A stretch of DNA of 34,200 bases from Planctomycetota bacterium (GTDB taxonomy: Bacteria > Planctomycetota > Planctomycetia > Pirellulales > Pirellulaceae): contig JAJRVM010000212.1 of the NCBI GenBank assembly GCA_024277285.1, positions 1-34,200 on the forward strand, written 5' to 3'. The notes beneath the pieces are model-generated. The model saw nothing but the letters and a program-made list of their open reading frames with translations. It searched no databases and was not told the DNA's origin. Position numbers and translations under genes: made by a program. Shown here one piece after another: positions 16,820-24,619 of the stretch. Each line of letters starts with the position of its first letter. The stretch's first letter is position 1.

Positions 16820-17245
16820 ATGCTCTCGATTCGATCACTCACTTGGTCACGATTTGTGACGACCTTGCTGATTCTATACTGGGTCGCGTTGACCACGGCG
16901 ACGCACGTACCGCAGTTGCCAAGTGGTTCGATGGCGTACGGCGACAAGTTCGCGCATTATATCGCCTACGCGGGGCTCGCCTTCTTGCTTAGCTGGGCCT
17001 GGACGACGCGTCGTCCGTTCTATCCCAAGGGGATCTTGTTCGCATTCGGTGTTGCGGTGGCCTATGGCGCAGTGGACGAGTTGACGCAGATACCTGTTCC
17101 GGGTCGGTTTGGCGACTGGTACGACTGGATAGCCGATTCGATTGGGGCGATGACGGGAATCTGCCTGTTTTGGACTCTCGATGCGATTCGCCGTTTCGTT
17201 TTCGCTCATTCACGATCTCCGAAACAGCAAGCCCCTCGTCAATAG
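16820..17245 (+). CDS. VanZ-like membrane protein
   Basis: Small membrane protein of 141 aa with four hydrophobic segments (about 12-28, 45-62, 71-86 and 103-122). It carries the VanZ-family pattern: [16 protein letters not shown] (42-57) and [25 protein letters not shown] (86-110). The family takes its name from a teicoplanin-resistance protein, but most members have no known role and resistance should not be assumed. ATG at 16820 lies just after the pyrimidine tract with only a weak AGG upstream. Its stop overlaps that of the UDP-glucuronate decarboxylase-like gene by 7 bp, tail to tail. Confidence 0.88.
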   Translation: MLSIRSLTWSRFVTTLLILYWVALTTATHVPQLPSGSMAYGDKFAHYIAYAGLAFLLSWAWTTRRPFYPKGILFAFGVAVAYGAVDELTQIPVPGRFGDWYDWIADSIGAMTGICLFWTLDAIRRFVFAHSRSPKQQAPRQ

Positions 17246-18210
17246 TTGGGTGTTGGCGGCCGGTAATCCTCGATGTGGATCGCTCGGAACCACTCGATGG
17301 TCTTCTGCAGTCCCTCGCGAAGAGGGACGGTGGGGGTCCAGTCGAGCGTCTGCTGAGCCAACCCGATATCGGGTCGGCGCCGCGTGGGATCGTCGGTTGG
17401 CAACGGTTCGTAGACGATCTTCGAGCGGCTATGGGTGAGTTTCAGAATGATTTCGGCCAGCTGCGTGATCGTGAATTCGTCGGGATTCCCCAGATTCACT
17501 GGGCCAATCTCATCGGCCTGGTTCATCATGCGGATCAGACCTTCAACGAGATCGTCGCGATAGCAGAACGAGCGGGTCTGGGTACCGTCACCGAAAATCG
17601 TGATATCCTCGCCCGCCAAGGCCTGGCGAATAAAATTCGACACGACACGTCCGTCAAACGGGTGCATACGTGGGCCGTAGGTATTGAAAATGCGCACGAT
17701 GCGAATATCGACGCGATTCATACGGTGGTAGTCCATAAAGAGCGTTTCGGCGGCACGCTTGCCTTCGTCGTAGCATGCGCGTGGACCGATCGGGTTTACG
17801 CTCCCCCGGTAATCTTCGCGCTGCGGATGGACTTCCGGATCGCCATAAACTTCACTGGTCGACGCCTGCAACACGCGTGCGCGACACCGCTTGCCCATCC
17901 CCAGCGCGTTGATGGCACCCAGCACGGAGGTTTTGACCGTCTTGATCGGGTTAAATTGGTAGTGCCCTGGAGCAGCGGGACAGGCGAGATTGTAGATCTG
18001 ATCGACCTCCAACCAGACCGGCACGGTGATATCGTGCCGAATCAACTCAAAATTGGAATGGCGCAGAAGGTGAGCCACGTTGCCCTTCTGGCTGGTGAAG
18101 AAATTATCGAGGCAAATGACATCGTGGCCCGCTTCGACCATGCGTTCACACAAATGTGAGCCCAAGAACCCCGCTCCGCCCGTCACCAAAATGCGTTGAA
18201 TTTTCGACAC
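17239..18210 (-). CDS. UDP-glucuronic acid decarboxylase-like NAD-dependent epimerase
   Basis: Extended SDR of 323 aa, most likely UDP-glucuronate decarboxylase (UDP-xylose synthase), which makes UDP-xylose for polysaccharide. Visible are GGAGFLG (11-17), the [12 protein letters not shown] stretch typical of this subgroup (74-85), STSEVYGDP (117-125, with Thr118 and Glu120), Y147 and K151 of Yxxx[19 protein letters not shown] and [18 protein letters not shown]. The length and all active-site residues are intact. The start is GTG at 18210, three residues before the first Rossmann strand; its ribosome site is poor. A dTDP-glucose 4,6-dehydratase would be the alternative, but the PAAPGHYQ region argues against it. 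No glycosyltransferase is adjacent. Confidence 0.92.
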   Translation of the reverse strand: MSKIQRILVTGGAGFLGSHLCERMVEAGHDVICLDNFFTSQKGNVAHLLRHSNFELIRHDITVPVWLEVDQIYNLACPAAPGHYQFNPIKTVKTSVLGAINALGMGKRCRARVLQASTSEVYGDPEVHPQREDYRGSVNPIGPRACYDEGKRAAETLFMDYHRMNRVDIRIVRIFNTYGPRMHPFDGRVVSNFIRQALAGEDITIFGDGTQTRSFCYRDDLVEGLIRMMNQADEIGPVNLGNPDEFTITQLAEIILKLTHSRSKIVYEPLPTDDPTRRRPDIGLAQQTLDWTPTVPLREGLQKTIEWFRAIHIEDYRPPTPNY

Positions 18211-18643
18211 CGTGTATACTCGCTAAAAAAGGAAAAGGGCGGGGAAGGGGCGACAGACGAGCATTAAATTGCTCTTCCGTTGTAGTGGCACTATTCTTTT
18301 CTATCACGGTTCTCGGCCCGAAACACGGCAGTGGCCTGAAGGGCGGCGTTTGACGTTTCCCGTAGCGCGGCCTCTCAGGCCGGCGTTGGTTGGCGTTGGG
18401 CACCCATTCTACGTGACCCGTCCCGGCCGGCCAATATCGGGTCCGCGCCTCAATCGGGCGGCGGCAGGACAGCGGTACTGCTGGCCATCGTTGCCTTACT
18501 GTGGGCGTCAAGCATCCGTCGCATTTTTTGCCGGCCACCACCTCGAATTGGCGTGGACACCGAGCGCGTAAATCCGTTATTCTTCCGTCGTTTCCGTCAT
18601 TGGATCGTCGACGGATCTCCGTTTTTCGGCAAGGAAGCTCGTC
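18211..18643. other. Divergent intergenic region with small palindrome
   Basis: The region lies between the divergent starts of the decarboxylase-like gene and a secreted hypothetical. It contains a palindrome CGGCCT-ctc-AGGCCG at 18368-18382, reminiscent of dispersed short palindromes, but only one copy was seen in the window. No gene or clear promoter was found. Confidence 0.4.
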
Positions 18644-19435
18644 ATGCGCATGGCAAATCTGGTTCCCCTGGTCCTAGCAGCAGCCCTTGGTTTCTGTTGG
18701 CTGAGCGCCACACCCGGCGTCGCACAAGATTTCCGTATCGATACGGACATTTTTGTGGATGACGAGAAGGAGCCCGTTTTCGAGACGCTAACCATATTCA
18801 CCAATGGATTGGTTTACGACTTCTTGCTGACGGGTGTCAAGGAAATTACGCTTCTTGACCGCGATCGCGATCGCCTGGTGCTCATGGATCCCGAGCGAAA
18901 GATCAAAACCGAATTGACGATGGAGACGATCATTCAGTTTGTCGCCCAAATGAAGTCGCAAATGAATGAACAACAGCGCAAGGATGTTCTGAGTGACACG
19001 GCCGAGGCAGTAACCGACGAGGATGGCTGGCTGAAACTGGGGAACGAGCGTGTAATCTACCGCGCGGAATGCATTAAGCCGAAAGAAAAATCGACCGCGC
19101 TGGAATACCAGGAGTTCGCTGACTGGTACGCTCGACTTAACACGATGCGCGGCAACCTGCCACCATTCTTGCGTATTCGCCTTAACTCCGAAATTGCCAA
19201 ACTTGGGCTCATCCCCAAAACGGTCGAACGGACGATTACCGACAAGAAACTGCTCAGCAAAAAAACCCACACGGTACGCAGTCGACATCTGGCCAACTGG
19301 CGTCTTTCCAATACGGACCGGAAGATGCTAGATCGAGCGGATACCTATCTGACCTCATTTCCAACCGTGTCGTTTCGCGAGTACTTCCACTTGCACAGCG
19401 TTGCGGTCAAGGAAAATCAGCGTGACCGGCATTAG
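18644..19435 (+). CDS. Secreted protein of unknown function
   Basis: 263 aa, not recognised. ATG at 18644 has AAGGAAG about ten bases upstream. A signal peptide (MRMANLVPLVLAAALGFCWL, then GVAQ before DFRID) predicts export. The mature part opens with alternating beta-strand-like sequence (ETLTIFTNGLVYDFLL, EITLLDRDRDRLVLMDPERKIKTEL), then helical and charged sequence (ETIIQFVAQMKSQMNEQQRKD), and ends in basic helices (SRHLANWRLSNTDRKMLDRAD). The pattern resembles lipoprotein-carrier-like barrels, but that is only an impression. There are two cysteines, one of them in the signal peptide. No partner gene is evident; the DUF6807 gene follows 268 bp later on the same strand. Confidence 0.8.
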   Translation: MRMANLVPLVLAAALGFCWLSATPGVAQDFRIDTDIFVDDEKEPVFETLTIFTNGLVYDFLLTGVKEITLLDRDRDRLVLMDPERKIKTELTMETIIQFVAQMKSQMNEQQRKDVLSDTAEAVTDEDGWLKLGNERVIYRAECIKPKEKSTALEYQEFADWYARLNTMRGNLPPFLRIRLNSEIAKLGLIPKTVERTITDKKLLSKKTHTVRSRHLANWRLSNTDRKMLDRADTYLTSFPTVSFREYFHLHSVAVKENQRDRH

Positions 19436-19703
19436 CCGCGCGCCGAACCGGATTGGCTAGTTGCGTGCCAAGCCTGTTTGGCGAACGTGCATCTGTGCGG
19501 CCCTGATTCGCACTGAAATCTTTCGGCTTGGGCGTTTTCGGCCCAGGATCCCGGATAATTCTCTATCGCTTTCGTATCCCTCGCGTCAGACGAGCGGATA
19601 CTTGGTTGTGCGACGCGGGGACGCTACGATAAAGGGAGCCCCGGAATTCCGGTGATCGTCGCATGCCCATCTCATGATCTCCACACCGACAGGAATGACC
19701 CCC

Positions 19704-20669
19704 ATGACACGACTCCTTGGTGCCGCATTGCTCCTGCCCTGCCTACTCACCGCCCGGCTGGATGCCGCAAAATTCACGCTGGAAAAGGACGACCAAGGAG
19801 TGACGGTGAAGTGTGACGGAAAAATCTTTACGCGTTATCTGAAAAAATCGGGAGCCAAGCCGATTCTGTGGCCGGTCGTCGGGCCGACGGGCAAGGAAAT
19901 GACACGCGGCTACCCCATGCGCAAACCCACCGCCAACGAGAAGAAAGATCATATCCACCACCGTTCCTTGTGGTTTGATCACGGCGATGTCAACGGTATC
20001 AGCTTCTGGGCCGAAGATGGCAAAAACGGTACGATCGAACATCGCAAGTATTTGAAACTCGAAGATGGCGACCGCGCCGTCATCCAGACCCTTTGCGACT
20101 GGGTTACCCCCGACGGTAAAGTGATTTGCCACGATGTCCGCACCATGACGTTCGGCGCCGGACCTGCTACGCGTTGGATCGATTTTCAAATCAAAGTCAC
20201 CGCCGCCAACGGCAAAGCCGTATTCGGCGATACGAAAGAAGGGAGTTTTGGTATGCGCGTCGCCGGTTCGATGCGTGTGGAACTCGAAAAAGGGGGGAAG
20301 ATCGTCAACAGCGAAGGGAAAACCGACACGAATGCCTGGGGGAAGCGTGCCGCCTGGGTAGACTATTCCGGCCCGGTCGGCGATGACACCAACGCCGCTC
20401 CGGAAATACTCGGTGTCGCGATCTTGAACCACCCGCGCAGCTTGCGATATCCCACCTATTGGCATGTGCGCACTTATGGGCTCTTCGCCGCCAACCCCTT
20501 TGGCATGCACGACTTCCTGCATTCCAAATCCGCCGACGGCGCGCTGACTCTCAACGACGGCGAGTCGTTCGAGATGTTCTATCGCGTGATCCTGCACAAG
20601 GGCAACGCCGAGCAAGCGAAAATCGCAGACGCGTTTAAGCAATATGCCGGTAAACCCGTTGGCCAATGA
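19704..20669 (+). CDS. PmoA-like DUF6807 family protein
   Basis: Exported protein of 321 aa of the family annotated as PmoA-like (DUF6807), common in planctomycetes; despite the name, no methane oxidation is implied. ATG at 19704 was chosen because AGGA sits nine bases upstream and it opens into the signal peptide (MTRLLGAALLLPCLLTARLDAA); ATGs at 19674 and 19695 are in frame but less well placed. Family features seen: RGYPMRKPTANEKKDHIHHRSLWFDHGDVNG with the His pair, SFWAED, HDVRTMTFG, RWIDF, EGSFGMRVA, AWVDYSGP, GVAILNHPRSLRYPTYWHVRTYGLFAANPFG, and GESFEMFYRVILHKG near the end. The histidine-rich stretch may bind metal or sugar; the substrate is unknown. Full length with no defects. Confidence 0.9.
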   Translation: MTRLLGAALLLPCLLTARLDAAKFTLEKDDQGVTVKCDGKIFTRYLKKSGAKPILWPVVGPTGKEMTRGYPMRKPTANEKKDHIHHRSLWFDHGDVNGISFWAEDGKNGTIEHRKYLKLEDGDRAVIQTLCDWVTPDGKVICHDVRTMTFGAGPATRWIDFQIKVTAANGKAVFGDTKEGSFGMRVAGSMRVELEKGGKIVNSEGKTDTNAWGKRAAWVDYSGPVGDDTNAAPEILGVAILNHPRSLRYPTYWHVRTYGLFAANPFGMHDFLHSKSADGALTLNDGESFEMFYRVILHKGNAEQAKIADAFKQYAGKPVGQ

Positions 20670-20981
20670 ACTCGGGTGCATCGCCCACACCACGCTGCCA
20701 ACCGTTCAATCGACCGGGACTTGAGCGCTGCGCAGCGGCGCGCGGAATCCGGGCCGGCACAGCCAGCGATTCGCCATTTCACAGCCCACCATACCGGTGT
20801 CCCAGCAAGCCGAATCTTTCCATGGGAATTCTTTTCGTTTAACTTAGGCAAGATAGAAACGAATTATTCCTCCCATCCTGCCGATAGTACTTCCAGTCGG
20901 CAGTTTATCCACATTAACTGGCCTTACTCATAAGACCAGCTCTATCAATACCCACGTCCCAACAAGGAGCCACACCCTACC
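20670..20981. other. Intergenic region with two inverted repeats
   Basis: Upstream of the 99-aa gene there are two possible hairpins: TTCGTTT (20834-20840) with AAACGAA (20857-20863), and CTGCCGA (20878-20884) with TCGGCAG (20897-20903), the second followed by TTTAT. They could be a terminator for the preceding gene or a leader structure for the next. No gene is supported. Confidence 0.4.
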
Positions 20982-21281
20982 ATGTTGGATGATTCATCCC
21001 CACGAATCAGCGACCTCAATGATTTGCGTGCGTTTGTGCACGAGACCATATGCGAAAATAACGAGCTGGAAATCAACGCATTCTCGATGACCGAGCGAAT
21101 TCTGGTTCGCGGCGGCAGGCCGTGCGGGCTGTATTTCTGCTTGCATGGCCCGCGCGCTGTGAAGTTCACCGCGATCTGGGAAACCGACCAGAACTCGATT
21201 TTGTTTTACAGTGCGACAGGCGAACGCATTATGCGAACGCAACTCAGCCAAGCCCCTAGCCTCATTCCGATATCGGCTTGA
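20982..21281 (+). CDS. Small conserved-looking hypothetical protein
   Basis: 99 aa, no family named with confidence. ATG at 20982 is preceded by AAGGAG about 12 bases upstream. The protein opens with an acidic helix (LDDSSPRISDLNDLRAFVHETICENNELEINAF), then SMTERILVRGGRPCGLYFCLHGPRAVKFTAIWETDQNSILFYSATGERI, a compact beta-rich section. No signal peptide or membrane segment is seen, so it is probably cytosolic. The composition and strand pattern look like real protein, and I recall similar small proteins in Pirellulaceae, but this was not searched. It lies about 520 bp before csrA on the same strand and has no obvious operon partner. Confidence 0.7.
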   Translation: MLDDSSPRISDLNDLRAFVHETICENNELEINAFSMTERILVRGGRPCGLYFCLHGPRAVKFTAIWETDQNSILFYSATGERIMRTQLSQAPSLIPISA

Positions 21282-21372
21282 GCTGACTGGGCGTGAGCTG
21301 CAGGCAACCACACGGTGCGAAGACAACCTATCAAAGACGATGATTCTGCTCGACGCGGTGTCACAAATTATT

Positions 21373-21411
21373 GTGCCAGCAAACACTGTGCCAGCAAACA
21401 CTGGGCTGGCA
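21373..21411. repeat. 15-bp tandem repeat with hairpin
   Basis: The unit gtgccagcaaacact occurs twice in tandem (21373-21387 and 21388-21402). TGCCAGC of the second copy pairs with GCTGGCA at 21405-21411 across nine bases, giving a perfect 7-bp stem. Confidence 0.85.
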
Positions 21412-21729
21412 TGCCGCGTGTAGTCGCAACGTGTATGGGCTGTTTTGAGTTGAGACCACGTCCAGAGCGTGGTTGGAGTAGAGGCGGTGGCACGTTTTTT
21501 CTGCGCGCCATTGCCATCGTTCCCACGCGGAACGTAGAAGTGCCGAGTCGTTTTTGGGCTTGGCACCAAGACGAAGGCTATGAACGAAGGGGCAGTGAAG
21601 TACCTCAGTAAATGGAATGACCTGCGTTTGACTGGTAAGCATGGGGTTTTTGCCATGCACTGCAAACGTGCCGGCGGAAGCAAGAGTAAAACGGATTCAG
21701 CTCTTTCTCTTCTCTTTCCGGTGTTGGGC

Positions 21730-21758
21730 TTGACACGCGACGGTTGCGTGTACATAAT
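21730..21758 (+). promoter_or_regulatory. Near-consensus sigma-70-type promoter of csrA
   Basis: TTGACA (21730-21735, full consensus) and CATAAT (21753-21758, five of six) are separated by exactly 17 bp. Transcription would start near 21765, giving a short leader of about 36 bases before the csrA ATG at 21801. Confidence 0.75.
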
Positions 21759-21800
21759 TCCACTAGTATTCAAATAAACACCATCAGGGAGGTTTGCAAT

Positions 21801-21986
21801 ATGCTCGTTCTATCACGGAGGGAAAATGAACGAATCAGGTTGGGTAAATCAATTGTTGTCACCGTGGTCCGCGTCTCGGGGGATAAAGTTCGACTGGGCA
21901 TCGAAGCGCCTCGTGACGTGTTAGTGCTGCGTGAGGAACTCGAGCCTCACGGCGACGAAGTGCCGACCACGGTCGCAACACCATGA
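21801..21986 (+). CDS. csrA: Carbon storage regulator CsrA
   Basis: RNA-binding translational regulator of 61 aa, working as a strand-swapped dimer that binds GGA-containing leaders. MLVLSRRENERIRLG is the family N-terminus with Arg6/Arg7, and VRLGIEAPRDVLVLREEL holds the C-terminal binding strand with the key Arg (APR.V..RxE). The length is normal. ATG at 21801 has AGGGAGG at 21786-21792, a very strong ribosome site that itself contains GGAGG, so autoregulation by CsrA is conceivable. A consensus promoter lies just upstream and a terminator-like hairpin just downstream, so csrA looks monocistronic. No flagellar gene or fliW is adjacent. Confidence 0.97.
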   Translation: MLVLSRRENERIRLGKSIVVTVVRVSGDKVRLGIEAPRDVLVLREELEPHGDEVPTTVATP

Positions 21987-21991
21987 TGCCG

Positions 21992-22022
21992 CTTGGGTGG
22001 CCATTGTTGGGGGCCACCCAAG
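21992..22022 (+). terminator. Terminator-like hairpin after csrA
   Basis: CTTGGGTGGCC (21992-22002) and GGCCACCCAAG (22012-22022) form a perfect 11-bp GC-rich stem with a 9-base loop, starting six bases after the csrA stop codon. There is no T-run after it, so it may instead protect the RNA 3' end. Confidence 0.6.
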
Positions 22023-22057
22023 ACAATCCACGAGGCTAAGTCGCGTCGATCAGCGAA

Positions 22058-22102
22058 CTGGGCTGCCGGGAATTGGGCTGCCGGGAATTGGGCTGCCAGA
22101 AA
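22058..22102. repeat. 15-bp minisatellite, three copies
   Basis: Three tandem 15-bp units: ctgggctgccgggaa (22058-22072), ttgggctgccgggaa (22073-22087) and ttgggctgccagaaa (22088-22102). The unit length equals that of the repeat upstream of csrA, although the sequence differs. Confidence 0.9.
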
Positions 22103-22381
22103 CTGCGTCACTAACGGGGTCTCGACAGACGACGTCGAGACCGTGCCGTTTCGGACCACCAGGTAGTTTCAAACCACCAGCTCCCATGTGGACGCTTTGA
22201 CGAAACCGAGCTGTCGAGTATGAGAGCTTTCGACAAATCCTTAGCCAAGTGGCCGGTATCGGGCTACTCGGGCGGCCTGGGGGAGGCCGCCACAGTACCC
22301 TTTCTTGCCGAGGCGAATTACTCACGCGTGCTTCCGAAGGCGGTGTGAGCATGAAAGCGCCACCGACTGGCCGATGGTGCC

Positions 22382-22439
22382 GGGCAAGAGAACAAGTGTG
22401 CGCTGATGCGCGCTCTTTCTGCCCATAATTTTCTTTGCC
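22382..22439. repeat. 58-bp structured direct repeat, copy 1
   Basis: Begins gggcaagagaacaa and ends ttctttgcc. It contains a 6-bp hairpin GTGCGC-tgat-GCGCGC, and the flanking GGGCA...TGCCC can extend the stem. A second copy lies 106 bp to the right with the stem kept and the loop changed. No gene encloses it. Confidence 0.85.
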
Positions 22440-22487
22440 ATGATCGGCTGCTCTGCTGTGGGCGCCCTCTCGGCGGTTCCTTGCGAA

Positions 22488-22545
22488 GGGCAAGAGAACA
22501 AATGTGCGCGGGTGCGCGCTCTTTCTGCCCACGATATTCTTTGCC
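22488..22545. repeat. 58-bp structured direct repeat, copy 2
   Basis: Matches 22382-22439 over its whole length with a handful of differences. The hairpin stem GTGCGC / GCGCGC is identical, while the loop reads gggt instead of tgat. Both copies are followed within a few bases by ctgctctgct, so the duplicated block is slightly longer than 58 bp. Confidence 0.85.
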
Positions 22546-22739
22546 CTGCTCTGCTGCTCTGTTAACGATTCGCAGCGTTAGAAAAGTTAACCACCCCACG
22601 GCGACCTGCTCGGACGCCCGGCGTGCAGAGTCGCCGCACCGCGAAAGCCCCTTCTAGCCGCCATCCCACCTACCCCCGCATGGGGAACCATGGCAAAAGA
22701 ACTGCGCTTGACATCCGCCCTCAGCGCACAATGAATTCT

Positions 22740-22768
22740 TTGACAAAACGGCCGTGCGTCGCTATCCT
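22740..22768 (+). promoter_or_regulatory. Candidate promoter of the four-gene exported cluster
   Basis: TTGACA (22740-22745) and TATCCT (22763-22768) are 17 bp apart. Another perfect TTGACA lies at 22708-22713 with a poorer -10 (ATGAAT at 22731-22736). The nearest gene downstream is the DUF1501 gene at 23089, giving a leader of about 315 bases. Confidence 0.5.
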
Positions 22769-23088
22769 CAACCGCTAGGCCATCCCAGATCGGGTGGACG
22801 AGTGATATTCCACCATTATTCGCAGTTAGTGTCGATTAACCCGCCGCTGCAATCGCCTTCCCAACGAAATAGACACCGCGTTGACGGTGTTTTCAACGAA
22901 ACTCTTTTGGCAACGGAACGTCAATTGAAGGGGATATTGGCCCCACCTCAGTGCGTTTTTTTTGGCTTCGTGGCACGCGTTGCTCACAGGCGATCGCTGC
23001 GTGATGCAGCGTGCGCGGCGCAACCGTCCGAGCTTGCCCGACCACAAGAACGTGCTGCCATCGTCACAACAGAGGGAGACGAAAACTC

Positions 23089-24393
23089 ATGAAGTGTACA
23101 GGCAACCCGTTGAGCCGTCGCGATTTCTTGACCGTTGGAGCGGTTGGTGGACTCGGTTTGACATTGTCCAGCCTCCTCTCCATGCGTCAAGCATTGGCGG
23201 AACAGAAGCACTACGATTTCATTGAGGCGAAAGCGGATAGCGTCATTCACATCTTTCTTCCCGGCGGAATTGCGCACCAGGCAACGTTTGATCCGAAACC
23301 GTTTTCGCCGATCGAGTATCGCGGCGAGTTGAGGAGCGTGAAGACGAACACGGGCGAAGTGATCAGCGAAACGCTGCCGAAGCTTGCGCAGGTCGCCGAC
23401 AAGTACTCCATCATCCGATCGATGACACACGGCGAAGCGGCGCACGAGCGTGGTACGCACAACATGTTTACTGGTTACAAGCCGAGCCCGGCGTTGATTT
23501 ATCCATGCATGGGCAGCGTCATCAGCCACGAGTATGGACCTCGCAAAAACCTGCCCCCGTACGTCTGCATTCCGAATCAGCCGAACGAATTCGCTGGAAA
23601 CGGCTATTTGAGTTCCAGTTTTGCACCCTTCAGTTTGGGAGCGGACCCAGCTTCCAAAGGATTCAAGGTGCGCGATCTCAACCTGCCTGGCGGCGTGGAC
23701 GAGAAGCGGTTTACGCGACGCCGCTCCGCATTGGAAGCGGTGAACGAGTACTTTGAAGCGAAAGACAAGTCGGACAGCGTGAAGGCGATGAGCACGTTTT
23801 ACGAGCGTGCTTACAGCCTGATCAGTGCTCCGGCAGCAAGAGAAGCGTTCGACCTGGACAAGGAAGACGCGAAGTTGCGCGACCAATACGGGCGAAATAC
23901 GGCCGGACAACGCATGCTGATGGCGCGCCGACTGGTGGCTGCCGGAGTACGTATGGTCACCTTGACCTATGGCAGCTGGGACATGCATACCAACATCACT
24001 CGCGGCATGCGTGGCCAGATGCCCGCCTTTGATCAAGCGCTGGCAATGTTGCTCAAAGATCTTGACCAACGAGGCCTCTTGGAAAAAACACTGGTCATGG
24101 TTTCGAGCGAATTCGGTCGCACTGCCAAGATCAATAAGACCGCGGGACGCGATCACTGGCCGAAAGTGTTCAGCGTGCTGTTGGCTGGTGGCGGCATCAA
24201 GGGGGGCATGATCCATGGAGCGTCCAACGCCACCGCCTCCGAGCCCGATACCGATCCCGTCTCGCCAGGCGACTTGGCCACCACGGTTTACCACCAGCTG
24301 GGGGTTGTTGCCGACAAAGAGCTCATGGCGCCGGGCGACCGCCCCATCGAGATCGTTGACGGTGGTAAGTTGATCCAACCCTTGCTGGCTTGA
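23089..24393 (+). CDS. DUF1501 domain protein, Tat-exported
   Basis: 434 aa, first gene of the four-gene cluster. ATG at 23089 has GGGAG about ten bases upstream. The N-terminus has a twin-arginine signal (SRRDFLTVGAVGGLGLTL, R10 and R11), so it is exported folded. DUF1501 proteins belong to the sulfatase/alkaline-phosphatase-like superfamily but have no settled activity. Family features include HIFLPGGIAHQATFDPKP, SIIRSMTHGEAAHERGTHNMFTGY, MLMARRLVAAGVRMVTLTYGSWDMHT, LVMVSSEFGRTAKIN and GRDHWPKVFSVLLAGGGIKGG, with His and Asp placed as possible metal ligands (HERGTHN, GSWDMH, GRDHW). Tat export fits a cofactor-bearing enzyme. The PPC-domain gene follows after 226 bp. Confidence 0.93.
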   Translation: MKCTGNPLSRRDFLTVGAVGGLGLTLSSLLSMRQALAEQKHYDFIEAKADSVIHIFLPGGIAHQATFDPKPFSPIEYRGELRSVKTNTGEVISETLPKLAQVADKYSIIRSMTHGEAAHERGTHNMFTGYKPSPALIYPCMGSVISHEYGPRKNLPPYVCIPNQPNEFAGNGYLSSSFAPFSLGADPASKGFKVRDLNLPGGVDEKRFTRRRSALEAVNEYFEAKDKSDSVKAMSTFYERAYSLISAPAAREAFDLDKEDAKLRDQYGRNTAGQRMLMARRLVAAGVRMVTLTYGSWDMHTNITRGMRGQMPAFDQALAMLLKDLDQRGLLEKTLVMVSSEFGRTAKINKTAGRDHWPKVFSVLLAGGGIKGGMIHGASNATASEPDTDPVSPGDLATTVYHQLGVVADKELMAPGDRPIEIVDGGKLIQPLLA

Positions 24394-24619
24394 TCGCCTT
24401 CGCGTCGAAACCCGATCCGGCGCGGCCCTATCCGGCGCATTGGCGCGGCTACGGTATCGCCAGCCACGCGTGCCGGATCAACGCCCAACACCACACGAGC
24501 TGGCGCACACGAGTTGGCCCAGCATGAAACCCCTACGGCACGCCAAGCTACCATCCAACGACAACCCCCAAAAAAAACGGCCTGCCAAGAACTGCTTGTT
24601 CACGCCCAAGGAGGTCACT

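Larger units (their letters stand above)
21282..21800. other. Intergenic region upstream of csrA
   Basis: No gene is supported here. It contains a 15-bp minisatellite and hairpin (listed), an imperfect hairpin ACCACG / CGTGGT (21455-21460 and 21468-21473), and the csrA promoter (listed). Confidence 0.5.
21987..23088. other. Long repeat-bearing intergenic region
   Basis: About 1.1 kb between csrA and the DUF1501 gene. Besides the csrA hairpin, it holds a 15-bp minisatellite (22058-22102), a duplicated structured repeat (22382-22439 and 22488-22545) and candidate promoter elements for the downstream cluster. Open frames here have no ribosome sites, signal sequences or family motifs, and several merely translate the repeats, so none is called. 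Confidence 0.6.

Noticed and set aside
16820..17245. VanZ-like gene as an antibiotic-resistance gene
   Set aside because: There are no vanA/vanH/vanX-type neighbours, and most VanZ-family proteins have no link to resistance.
19704..20669. PmoA-like protein as methane monooxygenase subunit
   Set aside because: It has an export signal and no membrane-subunit features, and no pmoB or pmoC is near; the name is a family label only.
22050..22532. A 160-aa minus-strand frame rich in repeated peptides
   Set aside because: Its internal repeats are just translations of the 15-bp and 58-bp DNA repeats; another frame across the same DNA also repeats, so coding is not supported.
22708..22736. TTGACA at 22708 with ATGAAT as a promoter
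   Set aside because: The -35 is perfect but the -10 is poor; the pair at 22740-22768 is better and is reported instead.
22984..24378. A 464-aa minus-strand frame opposite the DUF1501 gene
   Set aside because: The plus strand encodes an unmistakable Tat-signal DUF1501 protein; the antisense frame has an odd composition and no recognisable domain.
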